DNA from: Falsiroseomonas sp051433165
Lineage (GTDB): Bacteria; Pseudomonadota; Alphaproteobacteria; Acetobacterales; Acetobacteraceae
Length of the DNA stretch: 64,000 nucleotides
Reading direction: 5' to 3'
Assembly (NCBI RefSeq): GCF_051433165.1
Contig: NZ_JBHMFS010000003.1
Coordinates: 62,001 to 126,000, forward strand
In this document: positions 16,872-28,639 of the stretch, in pieces
Numbering within the stretch: position 1 is the first letter of the stretch
How the letters are laid out: every line of letters starts with the position of its first letter
Notes under the pieces: model-generated
What the model saw: only the letters and a program-made list of their open reading frames with translations
Told to the model about the DNA's origin: nothing
Databases searched by the model: none
Translations under genes and position numbers: made by a program

Positions 16872-17594
16872 CTACTCGCTGCCATCCTTCGGCTTCGCGT
16901 CGGCGATCGAGGCGATGCCGCCATGCGCGCCGGACCAGCCCACCGGATCCTCCAGGAACTTCCGCACTTCCTTCAGCGCAGCTTCCGAGAAGTAGGGGCG
17001 TTCGCGGCAGACTTCCAGCACATCCCACCAGGTACACAGGTGGTGCAGGTTCAGGCCCATGGCCTTCATCTGCTCGAAGCTGCCCGGGAAGACGCCGTAG
17101 TAGAACACCACGAAGGTATGGTCGCAGATGGTGCCAGCCTCGCGCAGCGCGTTGGCGAATCGGATCTTGCTGGCACCGTCGGTGGTCAGGTCTTCCACCA
17201 GCAAGGTGCGTTGGCCGACCGGGACCTCGCCCTCGATCTGCGCATTGCGGCCGAAACCCTTCGGCTTCTTCCGCACATAGGCCATCGGCGCCATCATGCG
17301 GTCGGCGATCCAGGCGCCGAAGGGAATGCCGGCGGTCTCGCCACCCACCACCACATCGATGGATTCATAGCCGATATGCCGGCCGATCTTCTCCACCGCC
17401 AGGTCGCAGATGCGGTTGCGGGCGCGGGGGAAGGAGATGATCTTGCGGCAGTCGATATAGACCGGGCTCTTCCAGCCCGAAGTGAAGGTATAGGGCTCCT
17501 CCGGCCGGAAATTCACCGCCTTGATCTCCAGCAGGATCCGCGCGGTGGTGAGAGCGGCGTCGCGGTCCCAGTCGGAGGCGTGCGGGATGGCCAT
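16872..17594 (-). CDS. pyrE: Orotate phosphoribosyltransferase
   Basis: Joins orotate to PRPP to give OMP in de novo pyrimidine synthesis. The PRPP-binding loop is RTLLVEDLTTDGASK (PRTase signature VEDLTTDG), with PYTFTSGWKSPVYIDCRK at the N-terminus and VVVGGETAGIPFGAWIADRM as the second binding block, plus AYVRKKPKGFGRNAQIEG (flexible catalytic loop). 240 aa, about 25 longer than E. coli PyrE, with a C-terminal extension seen in alphaproteobacterial members. Start at 17594 (MAIPHASDWDRD). Divergent from the ELM1-family gene across about 60 bp. Confidence 0.94.
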   Translation of the reverse strand: MAIPHASDWDRDAALTTARILLEIKAVNFRPEEPYTFTSGWKSPVYIDCRKIISFPRARNRICDLAVEKIGRHIGYESIDVVVGGETAGIPFGAWIADRMMAPMAYVRKKPKGFGRNAQIEGEVPVGQRTLLVEDLTTDGASKIRFANALREAGTICDHTFVVFYYGVFPGSFEQMKAMGLNLHHLCTWWDVLEVCRERPYFSEAALKEVRKFLEDPVGWSGAHGGIASIADAKPKDGSE

Positions 17595-17655
17595 TGATTC
17601 AGTTTCCTCTGCGCGGGCGATCGCCCGTTGGTAGCCCTGCCGCGCGGCTGCGTCC

Positions 17656-18576
17656 ATGACGGCTGAGGTCTGGGTGCTGGCCGACCCGCGCGCCGGGACG
17701 GCGGCGCAGGCGCTGGGTATCGCCGAGCGGCTGCCGGTGCCGCACCGGGTTGTGGCGCTGGAATGGGGCGCGCTGGGGCGGGTGCCGTTTCCGTTCCCGA
17801 CCCTGGCCGGGCTGAGCCCCGCCGCGCGGGCTGGCTTCGTGCCGCCCTGGCCGCGGCTGGTGATCTCGGCCGGGCGGCGGGCCGGGCCGGTGGCGCGCTG
17901 GCTTGGCGCGCGCGGCGCCCGCACCGTGAACTGCATGCGTGCCTTCGGCCGCTTCGATCTTTCCGTCATCGGCCGCCACGATGCGCCGCGCGTGGCGCCG
18001 GATGTGCTGCCGATTCTCGGCGCCGCGCATCGGGTGACGCCGGCCAGGCTGGCGGCCGCGCGCGAAGAATGGGCGGCGCTGGCGGCGTTGCCGGGGCCAC
18101 GCGTCGCGTTGCTGCTCGGCGGGCCGGTGCGGGGGGAGGGGCTGGACCCCGCACGCGCCGCAGCACTCGGCGCGCAGGTGGCGGGCCTTGGCGGCAGCGT
18201 CCTGGCCAGCGCCAGCCGCCGCACCGGCGCGGACGCGACCGATGCCCTGGCGCAGGCGCTGACCACGGTCCCGCACCGCCTGCATCGTTGGGGGGACACT
18301 GGCAAGAATCCCTATCTCGGCTTCCTGGCCTGGGCGGATCTGGTGGTGGTCAGCGGCGACAGCGTCTCCATGCTGTCGGAGGCGCTGATGACCGCCGCGC
18401 CCGTCTTCGTGGCCCCGCTGGGCGATGAAGGTCCGCGCCACCGCGCGCTGCATGCAAGCCTGTACGCCGCCGGCCAGGCCCGGCCGCTGGCGCAAGCCCC
18501 GGCGCCGTTCGACCGCCCCGCGCTGGACGAGGTCGGCCGCGCGGCGGCCGAAATCCTGGCGCGCGGCTGGCTGTGA
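17656..18576 (+). CDS. ELM1/GtrOC1-family protein (DUF1022-like putative glycosyltransferase fold)
   Basis: A 306-aa protein of the bacterial family named after plant mitochondrial-fission factor ELM1 (PF06258-type). Signatures: VWVLADPRAGTAAQALGIAE at the start, PWPRLVISAGRRAGPVARWL, FDLSVIGRHDAP, VALLLGGPVRGEGL, and YLGFLAWADLVVVSGDSVSM near the C-terminus, which resembles the nucleotide-sugar pocket of GT-B glycosyltransferases. The bacterial function is not established; an envelope or LPS-related role is often suggested. The msrQ-like gene follows. Confidence 0.85.
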   Translation: MTAEVWVLADPRAGTAAQALGIAERLPVPHRVVALEWGALGRVPFPFPTLAGLSPAARAGFVPPWPRLVISAGRRAGPVARWLGARGARTVNCMRAFGRFDLSVIGRHDAPRVAPDVLPILGAAHRVTPARLAAAREEWAALAALPGPRVALLLGGPVRGEGLDPARAAALGAQVAGLGGSVLASASRRTGADATDALAQALTTVPHRLHRWGDTGKNPYLGFLAWADLVVVSGDSVSMLSEALMTAAPVFVAPLGDEGPRHRALHASLYAAGQARPLAQAPAPFDRPALDEVGRAAAEILARGWL

Positions 18577-18614
18577 GGCGGAACCGGACGGGGCGCGGCG
18601 GCGAAGCCGCGGAT

Positions 18615-19451
18615 ATGAGCATCACCTTGCCAACCCCCTTTGCCTGGCCCTGGCGTGACCGTGCCGGCCGATTCTCCTGGCTCCGCGCCTGCGTCCTGGC
18701 CGCCGCCCTGTCCCCCGGCCTGGTGCTGCTGGCGCTGCTGGCGGCCGGCGAATTGGGCGCCGAGCCGTGGAAGGCGGCAGCGCGGGAGGCCGGGACCCAT
18801 GCCATGCGGCTGCTGCTGGTCAGCCTGGCCGTGACGCCGCTGCGCTACCTCGCCGATTGGCCGAAGGTGGTGACGCTGCGGCGGATGCTGGGGCTGGTGG
18901 CGCTCGGCTACGCGCTGCTGCACCTGGCGCTGTACACCGGCCACATGGCCTGGGACCTGGCCGATGTGGCCAGCGAGATCGTGCTGCGCTTCTACCTGAC
19001 GCTGGGATTCGGCGTGCTGCTGGGGCTTGCGGTGCTGGGCTGGACCTCCACCGATGGCTGGCAGCGGCGGCTTGGGCGGCGATGGAAGCGGCTGCACAAG
19101 GGCGTCTATCTGCTGGCGGCGCTCGGGATTTTTCACGCCTTCCTGCAGGCCAAGTCGCGCGCCGATTCGGCGGTGGTGCTGGCCGGCGTCTTCCTGTGGC
19201 TGATGGGTTGGCGGCTGCTGCCGGGCTGGGCGCGAGCGCATGGGCTGGCGCTGGCCGGGTTGGCGGTGGTGGCGGCGCTGGCCGCGGCCGGGCTGGAATG
19301 GGGCTGGTACGCAGCCACCACCAATCTGCCCGCTGCGCGCATCCTGGCGGCGAACCTTGATCCTGGCGCTGGGCTGCGGCCGGCGCAGGGCGTGCTGGTG
19401 GCCGGTTTGGTAGTGGCCGTACTGACGGCTGCGCGGCGCCGCCTCGCCTGA
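18615..19451 (+). CDS. msrQ: MsrQ/YedZ-like haem b ferric-reductase-type membrane subunit
   Basis: A 278-aa integral membrane protein of the MsrQ family, which passes electrons from the quinone pool or flavin to the periplasmic methionine sulfoxide reductase MsrP. Haem-coordinating His candidates lie in the helices LVALGYALLHLALYTGHMAW and RWKRLHKGVYLLAALGIFHAF, and the SLAVTPLRYLADWPKVVTLR loop is family-typical. The C-terminus adds two further hydrophobic stretches. MsrQ is normally beside msrP; here no msrP is adjacent. An alternative GTG at 18573 overlaps the previous stop (GTGA) but adds only low-complexity residues. Confidence 0.83.
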   Translation: MSITLPTPFAWPWRDRAGRFSWLRACVLAAALSPGLVLLALLAAGELGAEPWKAAAREAGTHAMRLLLVSLAVTPLRYLADWPKVVTLRRMLGLVALGYALLHLALYTGHMAWDLADVASEIVLRFYLTLGFGVLLGLAVLGWTSTDGWQRRLGRRWKRLHKGVYLLAALGIFHAFLQAKSRADSAVVLAGVFLWLMGWRLLPGWARAHGLALAGLAVVAALAAAGLEWGWYAATTNLPAARILAANLDPGAGLRPAQGVLVAGLVVAVLTAARRRLA

Positions 19452-19540
19452 GCCGGGGCTAGACGTTCGATTTGCGTGCTGGATGCCGGGAGGGGCAACG
19501 TGACCCCTGCTGCGTGGTAGCGGCTGAAGCAGGAGGGCCG

Positions 19541-20086
19541 ATGCTCAACATCCGCAAGTTGCAGACCATCCGCGAGGAGGTGCGCTCCGAACTCGGGACG
19601 GAGGGTGAGCGGCCGGTGATCCGCGCCGTTGGCCTCGCGGTAATCCAGAACCCGTTTGCCGGCCGCTTCGCCGAAGACCTGTCGCCGCTGTGGGAGTTCG
19701 GCGCCACCCTGGCCGTACGGCTGATGCCCGACCTGGTGCAGATGCTGGCCGGCTCCGCGGTGTCCTACGGCAAAGGGGCAGTGGTCGGCGTGGCCGGGGA
19801 GATGGAGCATGGTGGCGCCTGTATCCATCCCCGCCTCGGCAAGCCGATGCGCGCCGCCATCGGGGGCGGCGCGGCGGTCATCCCTTCCAACGTGAAGGTT
19901 GCCGCCGCCGGCACGCCGCTCGACCTGCCGCTGGGGCACAAGGACGATCCCTGGTCCTTCGCGCATTTCGATACCATCACGGTCTTCCTCACAGACGCGC
20001 CGCGGCCGGACGAGATCCTCGTGGCGCTGGCCGTGGCCGACGGCGGAAGGCTGCGAAACCGCTGCGGCGCGGGGCCGGTCCGCTAG
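19541..20086 (+). CDS. AA_synth (PF06684/DUF1185)-family protein
   Basis: A 181-aa protein matching the 'amino acid synthesis' family: LNIRKLQTIREEVRSELG, AVGLAVIQNPFAGRFAEDLSPL, SYGKGAVVGVAGEMEHGGAC, GGGAAVIPSNVKVAAAGTPLDLP and WSFAHFDTITVFLTDAPRPDEI. The family name rests on old genetic suggestion; no reaction is established. Members often sit with Bug receptors and catabolic dehydrogenases, as here with tartrate dehydrogenase. The ATG at 19541 is preceded by CAGGAGGG, a strong ribosome site. Confidence 0.85.
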   Translation: MLNIRKLQTIREEVRSELGTEGERPVIRAVGLAVIQNPFAGRFAEDLSPLWEFGATLAVRLMPDLVQMLAGSAVSYGKGAVVGVAGEMEHGGACIHPRLGKPMRAAIGGGAAVIPSNVKVAAAGTPLDLPLGHKDDPWSFAHFDTITVFLTDAPRPDEILVALAVADGGRLRNRCGAGPVR

Positions 20087-20197
20087 GCGCATCCGGGCCC
20101 GGAGCAAGCTGGTGCGGTTGGTTCACGCCCGGTGGGGTGCTTGCCGCGCAGCGCCGGCGGCGGCAGTGTCCGCCCGAACTTTCCGGAGGCCCCGCCC

Positions 20198-21271
20198 ATG
20201 TCCCGCAAGACCTACAAACTCGCCGTGCTGCCCGGCGACGGCATCGGCAAGGAGACGGTGCCGGAGGGCCTGCGCGTGCTGGACGCCGCCGCCCGCCGCT
20301 TCGGCTTCGACCTGGAGCTCAGCCATTACGACTGGTCCTGCGAGACCTATGCCCAGACCGGCAAGATGATGCCCGATGACGGGCTGGACCAACTGGCGAA
20401 GTCGGACAGCGTGTTCCTTGGCGCGGTGGGCTGGCCCGGCGTGCCGGACCATGTCTCGCTCTGGGGCCTGCTGATCCCGATTCGCCGTGGCTTCGACCAG
20501 TACATCTCGCTCCGCCCCTGCAAGCTGATGCCCGGCGCCCGCACCCCGCTGGCCGACCGCACCCCTGCCGACATCGATTTCTACGTGGTGCGGGAGAATA
20601 CCGAGGGCGAGTATTCCTCCACCGGCGGCAAGATGTTCCCCGGCACGGACCGTGAATTCGTGACGCAGGACAGCGTCTTCACCCGTGTCGGCGTGGATCG
20701 CGTGCTGAAATACGCCTTCGAGCTGGCGATGACCCGCCCGCGTCGGAAGCTGACCAGCGCCACCAAGTCCAACGGCATCACCTTCACCATGCCGTACTGG
20801 GACGAGCGCTTTGCCGAGATGGCGAAGAACTACCCGGGCATCACCACGGACCAGTTCCACATCGACATCCTCTGCGCCCATTTCGTGCAGCACCCGGACT
20901 GGTTCGACGTGGTGGTGGGCTCGAACCTGTTCGGCGACATCCTCTCCGACCTTGGCCCGGCCGTGGCCGGCTCCATCGGCATCGCGCCCTCGGCCAACAT
21001 CAACCCCGAGAAGAAATTCCCGTCCATGTTCGAGCCGGTGCATGGCAGCGCGCCCGACATCGCCGGCAAGTGGATCTGCAACCCGATCGGCCAGATCTGG
21101 TCCGGCGCGATGATGCTGGAACACCTGGGCGAAAAGGCCGCGGCGGATTGCATCGTCAAGGCGATCGAGACGCTGCTGGCGGAGGGCGGCCCGCGCACCC
21201 GCGACATGGGCGGCAATGCGGGCACCGTGGATGTGGGCAAGGCGCTGGCGGAAGCGGTGGCGCGCGGCTGA
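20198..21271 (+). CDS. Tartrate dehydrogenase / isopropylmalate-dehydrogenase-family beta-decarboxylating oxidoreductase
   Basis: A 357-aa NAD-dependent enzyme of the IDH/IMDH family, closest in features to tartrate dehydrogenase/decarboxylase (TtuC type). Motifs: LAVLPGDGIGKETVPEG at the start, the substrate arginine block IPIRRGFDQYISLRP, FYVVRENTEGEYSSTGGK, catalytic K in RRKLTSATKSNG, metal Asp residues in VVVGSNLFGDILSDLGP, and NAD-binding FEPVHGSAPDIAGK. The Tyr in RENTEGEYS is the general acid. The ATG at 20198 follows CCGGAGG. Natural substrate could be tartrate, D-malate or a relative. Confidence 0.9.
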   Translation: MSRKTYKLAVLPGDGIGKETVPEGLRVLDAAARRFGFDLELSHYDWSCETYAQTGKMMPDDGLDQLAKSDSVFLGAVGWPGVPDHVSLWGLLIPIRRGFDQYISLRPCKLMPGARTPLADRTPADIDFYVVRENTEGEYSSTGGKMFPGTDREFVTQDSVFTRVGVDRVLKYAFELAMTRPRRKLTSATKSNGITFTMPYWDERFAEMAKNYPGITTDQFHIDILCAHFVQHPDWFDVVVGSNLFGDILSDLGPAVAGSIGIAPSANINPEKKFPSMFEPVHGSAPDIAGKWICNPIGQIWSGAMMLEHLGEKAAADCIVKAIETLLAEGGPRTRDMGGNAGTVDVGKALAEAVARG

Positions 21272-21368
21272 AGGCGCCACGGCGCGGGTGCTGATCGAAG
21301 CGCCCGCGCCGAATGATGCAGCGCGTCACTTGAACACCAGGCCCCGAGCGTCGTATAACCGGGTCAAG

Positions 21369-21389
21369 AGTTGAGAATGATTCTCAACT
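21369..21389. promoter_or_regulatory. Fur-box-like 21-bp perfect palindrome upstream of the 79-aa gene
   Basis: The core TTGAGAATGATTCTCAA is centred on G21379 and the symmetry extends to 21 bp. It contains TGAGAAT-G-ATTCTCA, which fits the 7-1-7 Fur-box model (TGATAAT-N-ATTATCA) at most positions. It lies about 40 bp before the ATG at 21428, where a repressor would block the promoter. Assignment to Fur rather than another Fur-superfamily member (Zur, Mur, Irr) is inference. Confidence 0.75.
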
Positions 21390-21427
21390 TCTTCGCATCC
21401 CCGCCAAGCGGGAAGACGGGAGCGCCC

Positions 21428-21667
21428 ATGGGCCGCGAATTCAGCTACATCGCCCGACGCTGCGAGCGCGCCGTCGTCACGGCCTATCGCGAGCTGCGTG
21501 ATGGCGGCAATGCGGATATGGCGGCCTTCACCGCCTGCACCACGCTGTACCGCATCCACCACCCCGAATCCTCGGTGACGGAAGCGCGCCGCCTGGTCTC
21601 CGAATGGATCGACCATCATGTGGTGCAGGGGATGCAGACCGAGACGGATGGCTGCGATTGCGACTGA
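21428..21667 (+). CDS. Uncharacterised 79-aa protein, probably iron-regulated
   Basis: Sequence begins MGREFSYIARRCERAVVTAY and ends GMQTETDGCDCD. It looks like a compact helical protein: RRCERAVVTAYRELRDGG, ADMAAFTACTTLYRIHHPE and TEARRLVSEWIDHHV are three amphipathic helices. It has four Cys (RRC, TAC, and the terminal CDCD pair) and a His cluster (RIHHPE, IDHHV), so metal binding is possible but unproven. I chose ATG 21428, preceded by a GGGAG site; the longer frame from 21371 would begin inside the palindromic operator. Not recognised as any characterised family. The flanking Fur-like boxes suggest a role under iron limitation. Confidence 0.65.
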   Translation: MGREFSYIARRCERAVVTAYRELRDGGNADMAAFTACTTLYRIHHPESSVTEARRLVSEWIDHHVVQGMQTETDGCDCD

Positions 21668-21671
21668 CTTA

Positions 21672-21692
21672 AATTGCGAATGATTCGCAATT
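21672..21692. promoter_or_regulatory. Second Fur-box-like 21-bp perfect palindrome, downstream of the 79-aa gene
   Basis: The core TTGCGAATGATTCGCAA is centred on G21682, symmetric over 21 bp, and shares the core GAATGATTC with the upstream box. It begins 5 bases after the stop of the small gene and lies 43 bases beyond the convergent kinase stop, so no start codon follows it on either strand nearby. It could also fold as an 8-bp hairpin with loop ATGAT, but there is no T-run. Confidence 0.65.
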
Positions 21693-21734
21693 GAGGCGGC
21701 GCGCGAACCGGCCCGCCGCCTGAATCGTCCGGCG

Positions 21735-25700
<3,966 letters not shown>

Positions 25701-25863
25701 CACGACATCATGCCGCAGGTGGCAACAATTTGTGTTTCGCGCAGGGGCGGGGTTTGTTTCACAGGCTTCGCGCCAATCGGTGCTTTGACGCAGGTCGCCA
25801 GGGTTTGTAACTGTCGAGTGTATCAAGGCCTGTCACTGCGCGCAGGTTCAGGGGGAGCCAGGC

Positions 25864-26601
25864 ATGGCCGGTGGCACGACCAATCTGCTCGTTGTCGAGG
25901 ATGACCCGTTCCAGCGGGAGACGATCTGCGCCTACCTGGTGAGCCAGGGCTTCGTGGTGGAGGCGGTGGGCGATGGCGCCGCCTGCCGCGCGGCGGTCGC
26001 GGCGGCCATGCCGGATGCGGCGCTGCTCGATGTCGGCCTGCCGGGCGGGGAGGATGGCTTCGCGTTGGCCCGCTGGCTGCGCGGCCAATCCGCGCAGCTC
26101 GGCATCATCATGCTGACCGCCGCGGGTGACCTGGTGGATCGGGTGGTGGGCCTCGAATCGGGCGCGGATGACTACATCACCAAGCCCTTCGAGCCGCGCG
26201 AACTGCTGGCCCGGATTCGCGCCGTGATGCGCCGCGCCGGCGCCGAGGGCGCGGCCCAGGCGGCCAAGCCGGAGGTGCTGGGCCCGGGCAAGACACGAAT
26301 CGGCGGCGCCGTGCTGGACCTGAAGCGCGGCCTGCTGGTGACGGCCGAGGGGCGGGAGGACACGCTGACCGAGGGCGAATTCACCCTGCTGAAGCTGTTC
26401 GTCGAACACCCGAACCGCGCCCTGCACCGCGACTGGCTGCTGGAGCGCACCTCCGGCGACGAGGAGCCGGAGGCTTTCGACCGGGCGATCGACCTGCGCA
26501 TCATGCGGCTGCGCCGCAAGGTCGAGCGCAACCCGACCCGCCCGATGGCGATCCGCACCGTCCGCGGCGTCGGCTACCTGTTCGACCCCGAGGCGGTATA
26601 G
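25864..26601 (+). CDS. OmpR/PhoB-type response regulator
   Basis: A 245-aa transcription factor. The receiver (about 1-120) has acidic VVEDDPF, phospho-acceptor Asp in AALLDVGLPGGEDG, Thr in IIMLTAAG, and Lys in YITKPFEPRELL. The C-terminal winged helix (about 145-245) includes LTEGEFTLLKLFVEHPNRAL, FDRAIDLRIMRLRRKVE and the hallmark IRTVRGVGYLFDP. It starts 164 bp from the divergent kinase start, so the two probably share a control region and form a phosphorelay pair, although the kinase is an orphan-type hybrid and partner choice is inference. Confidence 0.93.
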   Translation: MAGGTTNLLVVEDDPFQRETICAYLVSQGFVVEAVGDGAACRAAVAAAMPDAALLDVGLPGGEDGFALARWLRGQSAQLGIIMLTAAGDLVDRVVGLESGADDYITKPFEPRELLARIRAVMRRAGAEGAAQAAKPEVLGPGKTRIGGAVLDLKRGLLVTAEGREDTLTEGEFTLLKLFVEHPNRALHRDWLLERTSGDEEPEAFDRAIDLRIMRLRRKVERNPTRPMAIRTVRGVGYLFDPEAV

Positions 26602-26609
26602 GGCGAAGG

Positions 26610-27752
26610 TCACGCCGCCAGCGCGCGCTGGGCGATCGGCGCTTCCGCCTGGCCCAGGAGTTCGGCCCGGCGGCGGGGCAGGGCGCCGGGGTGTTCGGCC
26701 TGGAGGTAGGCGACCATCTTCTCCCGTACCTCGCAGCGCAGGTCGAAGGCGCGGCCGGCATTGGTGGCGCTGACCAGCATGCGGACCTCCATCGTCTCCG
26801 CCCGCAGCTCCGTCACTTGCAGGTTCACCACCCGCCCATCCCACAGCCGGGTGCCCTCCGCGATCTCCACCAGCTTGCGGCGCATGGCCTCCACCGGCGC
26901 GGTGTAGTCCACATGGATCATCGCGGTGCCGATCAGGCTGGCGCTTTCGCGGGTCCAGTTCTGGAAGGGGTGCTCCAGGAAGTAGCTCAGCGGCAGCACC
27001 ATCCGGCGCCAATCCCACAGGCGGATGACGACGTAGGTGGAGGTCACCTCCTCCACATTGCCCCATTCGCCTTCGACGATCACCGCATCCTCCAGCCGGA
27101 TCGGCTGGGTCACCGCCAACTGGATGCCGGCCACCAGGTTCTTCAGCAGCGGCTGCAACGCCAGGCCCAGCACCAGGCCGGCGGCACCGGCGGAGGCGAG
27201 CAGCGACACGCCGTATTGCCGCACACCCTCGAAGGTCATCAGCGCCACGGCGATGGTGACGGTGACGATCAGCCAGCCGGCCACCCGCTTGAGGATGCGG
27301 GACTGCGTTGTGTGCTTGCGGGCGAGGAGGTTGTCCTCCGAATCCAGTTTGAAGCGCCGCAGATAGATCGTGGTCCAGATGTGCAGCACCGTCCGCGCGG
27401 TCCAGCCGACCAGCGCGATGAAGCAGAGCAGCAGCAGGTGGCGGACGGCATTGGCCTGGCCGTTGGTGAGTGGGGCGATGGTGGCGGCGAAGGCGACGGC
27501 GATCATCATCAGGGTCAGCCGCGAAGGGCCTTCGGTGCGCTGCACCAGGGACCGCCAGAACAGGTCGCGATCGGCCACCATGCGGGTGCTGACGCGAAAC
27601 AGCGCCCGGTGCGCCTGGATGGCCAGGAAAATCCCGGCCGCCAGCACGATCAGGCTGAGCAGCCAGGCCGGGACGAAGGTGAAGGAGGCGACGACGCGCC
27701 GGGTGGCGAAAACGATATTGTCCAAGAGGCGGCCCCTGTGGCGGTCTTGCAT
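26610..27752 (-). CDS. MscS-family mechanosensitive ion channel
   Basis: A 380-aa membrane protein. Four hydrophobic helices span about 25-235, the last being the pore-lining TM3-like segment LLASAGAAGLVLGLALQPLLKNLVAGIQLAVTQP with the Gly/Ala pattern of MscS. The cytoplasmic beta domain follows (VEGEWGNVEEVTSTYVVIRL, then LPLSYFLEHPFQNWTRESA). Such channels release solutes on osmotic downshock; this one is longer than E. coli MscS (286 aa) and closer to MscS-like YnaI-type proteins. Tail-to-tail with the response regulator (8-bp gap). Confidence 0.88.
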   Translation of the reverse strand: MQDRHRGRLLDNIVFATRRVVASFTFVPAWLLSLIVLAAGIFLAIQAHRALFRVSTRMVADRDLFWRSLVQRTEGPSRLTLMMIAVAFAATIAPLTNGQANAVRHLLLLCFIALVGWTARTVLHIWTTIYLRRFKLDSEDNLLARKHTTQSRILKRVAGWLIVTVTIAVALMTFEGVRQYGVSLLASAGAAGLVLGLALQPLLKNLVAGIQLAVTQPIRLEDAVIVEGEWGNVEEVTSTYVVIRLWDWRRMVLPLSYFLEHPFQNWTRESASLIGTAMIHVDYTAPVEAMRRKLVEIAEGTRLWDGRVVNLQVTELRAETMEVRMLVSATNAGRAFDLRCEVREKMVAYLQAEHPGALPRRRAELLGQAEAPIAQRALAA

Positions 27753-27879
27753 AGGGTTAATGCTGCGGCGCGTCAGAAGTTCCCTGCCGTGCTTTCTCCA
27801 GAACGTCTCTCAAGTTATTGTTTAAATTGTATTACTGCCATGCCGTGACCCTGGCGAGCGACGATTGTAGCCGCGACGC

Positions 27880-28593
27880 CTACTTCCCCGCCCAGCCGAT
27901 CGCCGCCCGCGCCAGCGCGTCGATCGTATCGCAGACGGGAAAGGGCAGCGCCGGACCGGCGGCGATGCCGAGCGGGATTTCGGTGCAACCCAGCACCACC
28001 GCCCGCGCGCCGCGTGCCACCAGGGCCTGCGCGGCCTCGGCCAGGGGGGCGTAGGCTCCGGCGACGCGGTTGGCCTTCACCTCCGCAATGCCGGGCGAGA
28101 CCAGCGCGCCCATCTCCGCCTCCGTGGGTACCAGGCAGGTCCAGCCGCGCGGCTCCAGCCGGTCCTGGTACAGCCGCATCGCCAGCGTGCCGGCGGTGCC
28201 CATCAGCCCGATCGCGCCGGGGGTGACGCCGAGCCGCAACAACTCCGTCTCCGCCGCATCGACGATGTGCAGGATGGGCAGCGCGGTCGCGGCCTGCATG
28301 CCTGCGAACCAGCCATGCGCGGTGTTGCAGGGAATGGCGATGGCGCCGGCGCCGGCCGCCTCCAGCCCCTGGATGCCGCGCAGCAGGGCGGGAAGGGGGT
28401 CCGCGCCGCCGGCCAGCCGCGCCGCGGTGCGGTCCGGCACCCGGGGATCGGACCACAGCACGGCGGGGATATGGTCCTGGTCGCGATCGGCGGGCGTCAG
28501 CAGGGTCAGCCGCAGCATGAATTGCGCGGAGGCCAGCGGCCCCATGCCGCCCAGCACGCCGAGCACCGGAACACCAAGAGTTTTGTCCGCCAT
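27880..28593 (-). CDS. Aspartate/glutamate racemase-family protein
   Basis: A 237-aa Asp/Glu/hydantoin racemase-fold enzyme. GVLGGMGPLASAQFMLRL is the N-terminal signature of the YgeA/aspartate-racemase group. The two catalytic Cys are in AIPCNTAHGW and VVLGCTEIPL; both are present, so a working PLP-independent racemase is likely. Preferred substrate (Asp, Glu or a broader set) is not determinable. The start at 28593 was chosen because upstream in-frame sequence overlaps the divergent TRAP-receptor gene. Confidence 0.88.
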   Translation of the reverse strand: MADKTLGVPVLGVLGGMGPLASAQFMLRLTLLTPADRDQDHIPAVLWSDPRVPDRTAARLAGGADPLPALLRGIQGLEAAGAGAIAIPCNTAHGWFAGMQAATALPILHIVDAAETELLRLGVTPGAIGLMGTAGTLAMRLYQDRLEPRGWTCLVPTEAEMGALVSPGIAEVKANRVAGAYAPLAEAAQALVARGARAVVLGCTEIPLGIAAGPALPFPVCDTIDALARAAIGWAGK

Positions 28594-28639
28594 GCGAGAC
28601 CCTGTCCTATCGTTCTGGCGCCCCTGGAGATCTGCCCCG

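Noticed and set aside
27750..27790. GGAAC-N16-CATT pattern upstream of the mscS-like gene, recalling an EcfG stress promoter (GGAAC-N16/17-CGTT)
   Set aside because: The -10-like part does not match the GTT core, so the match is too weak to report as a promoter.
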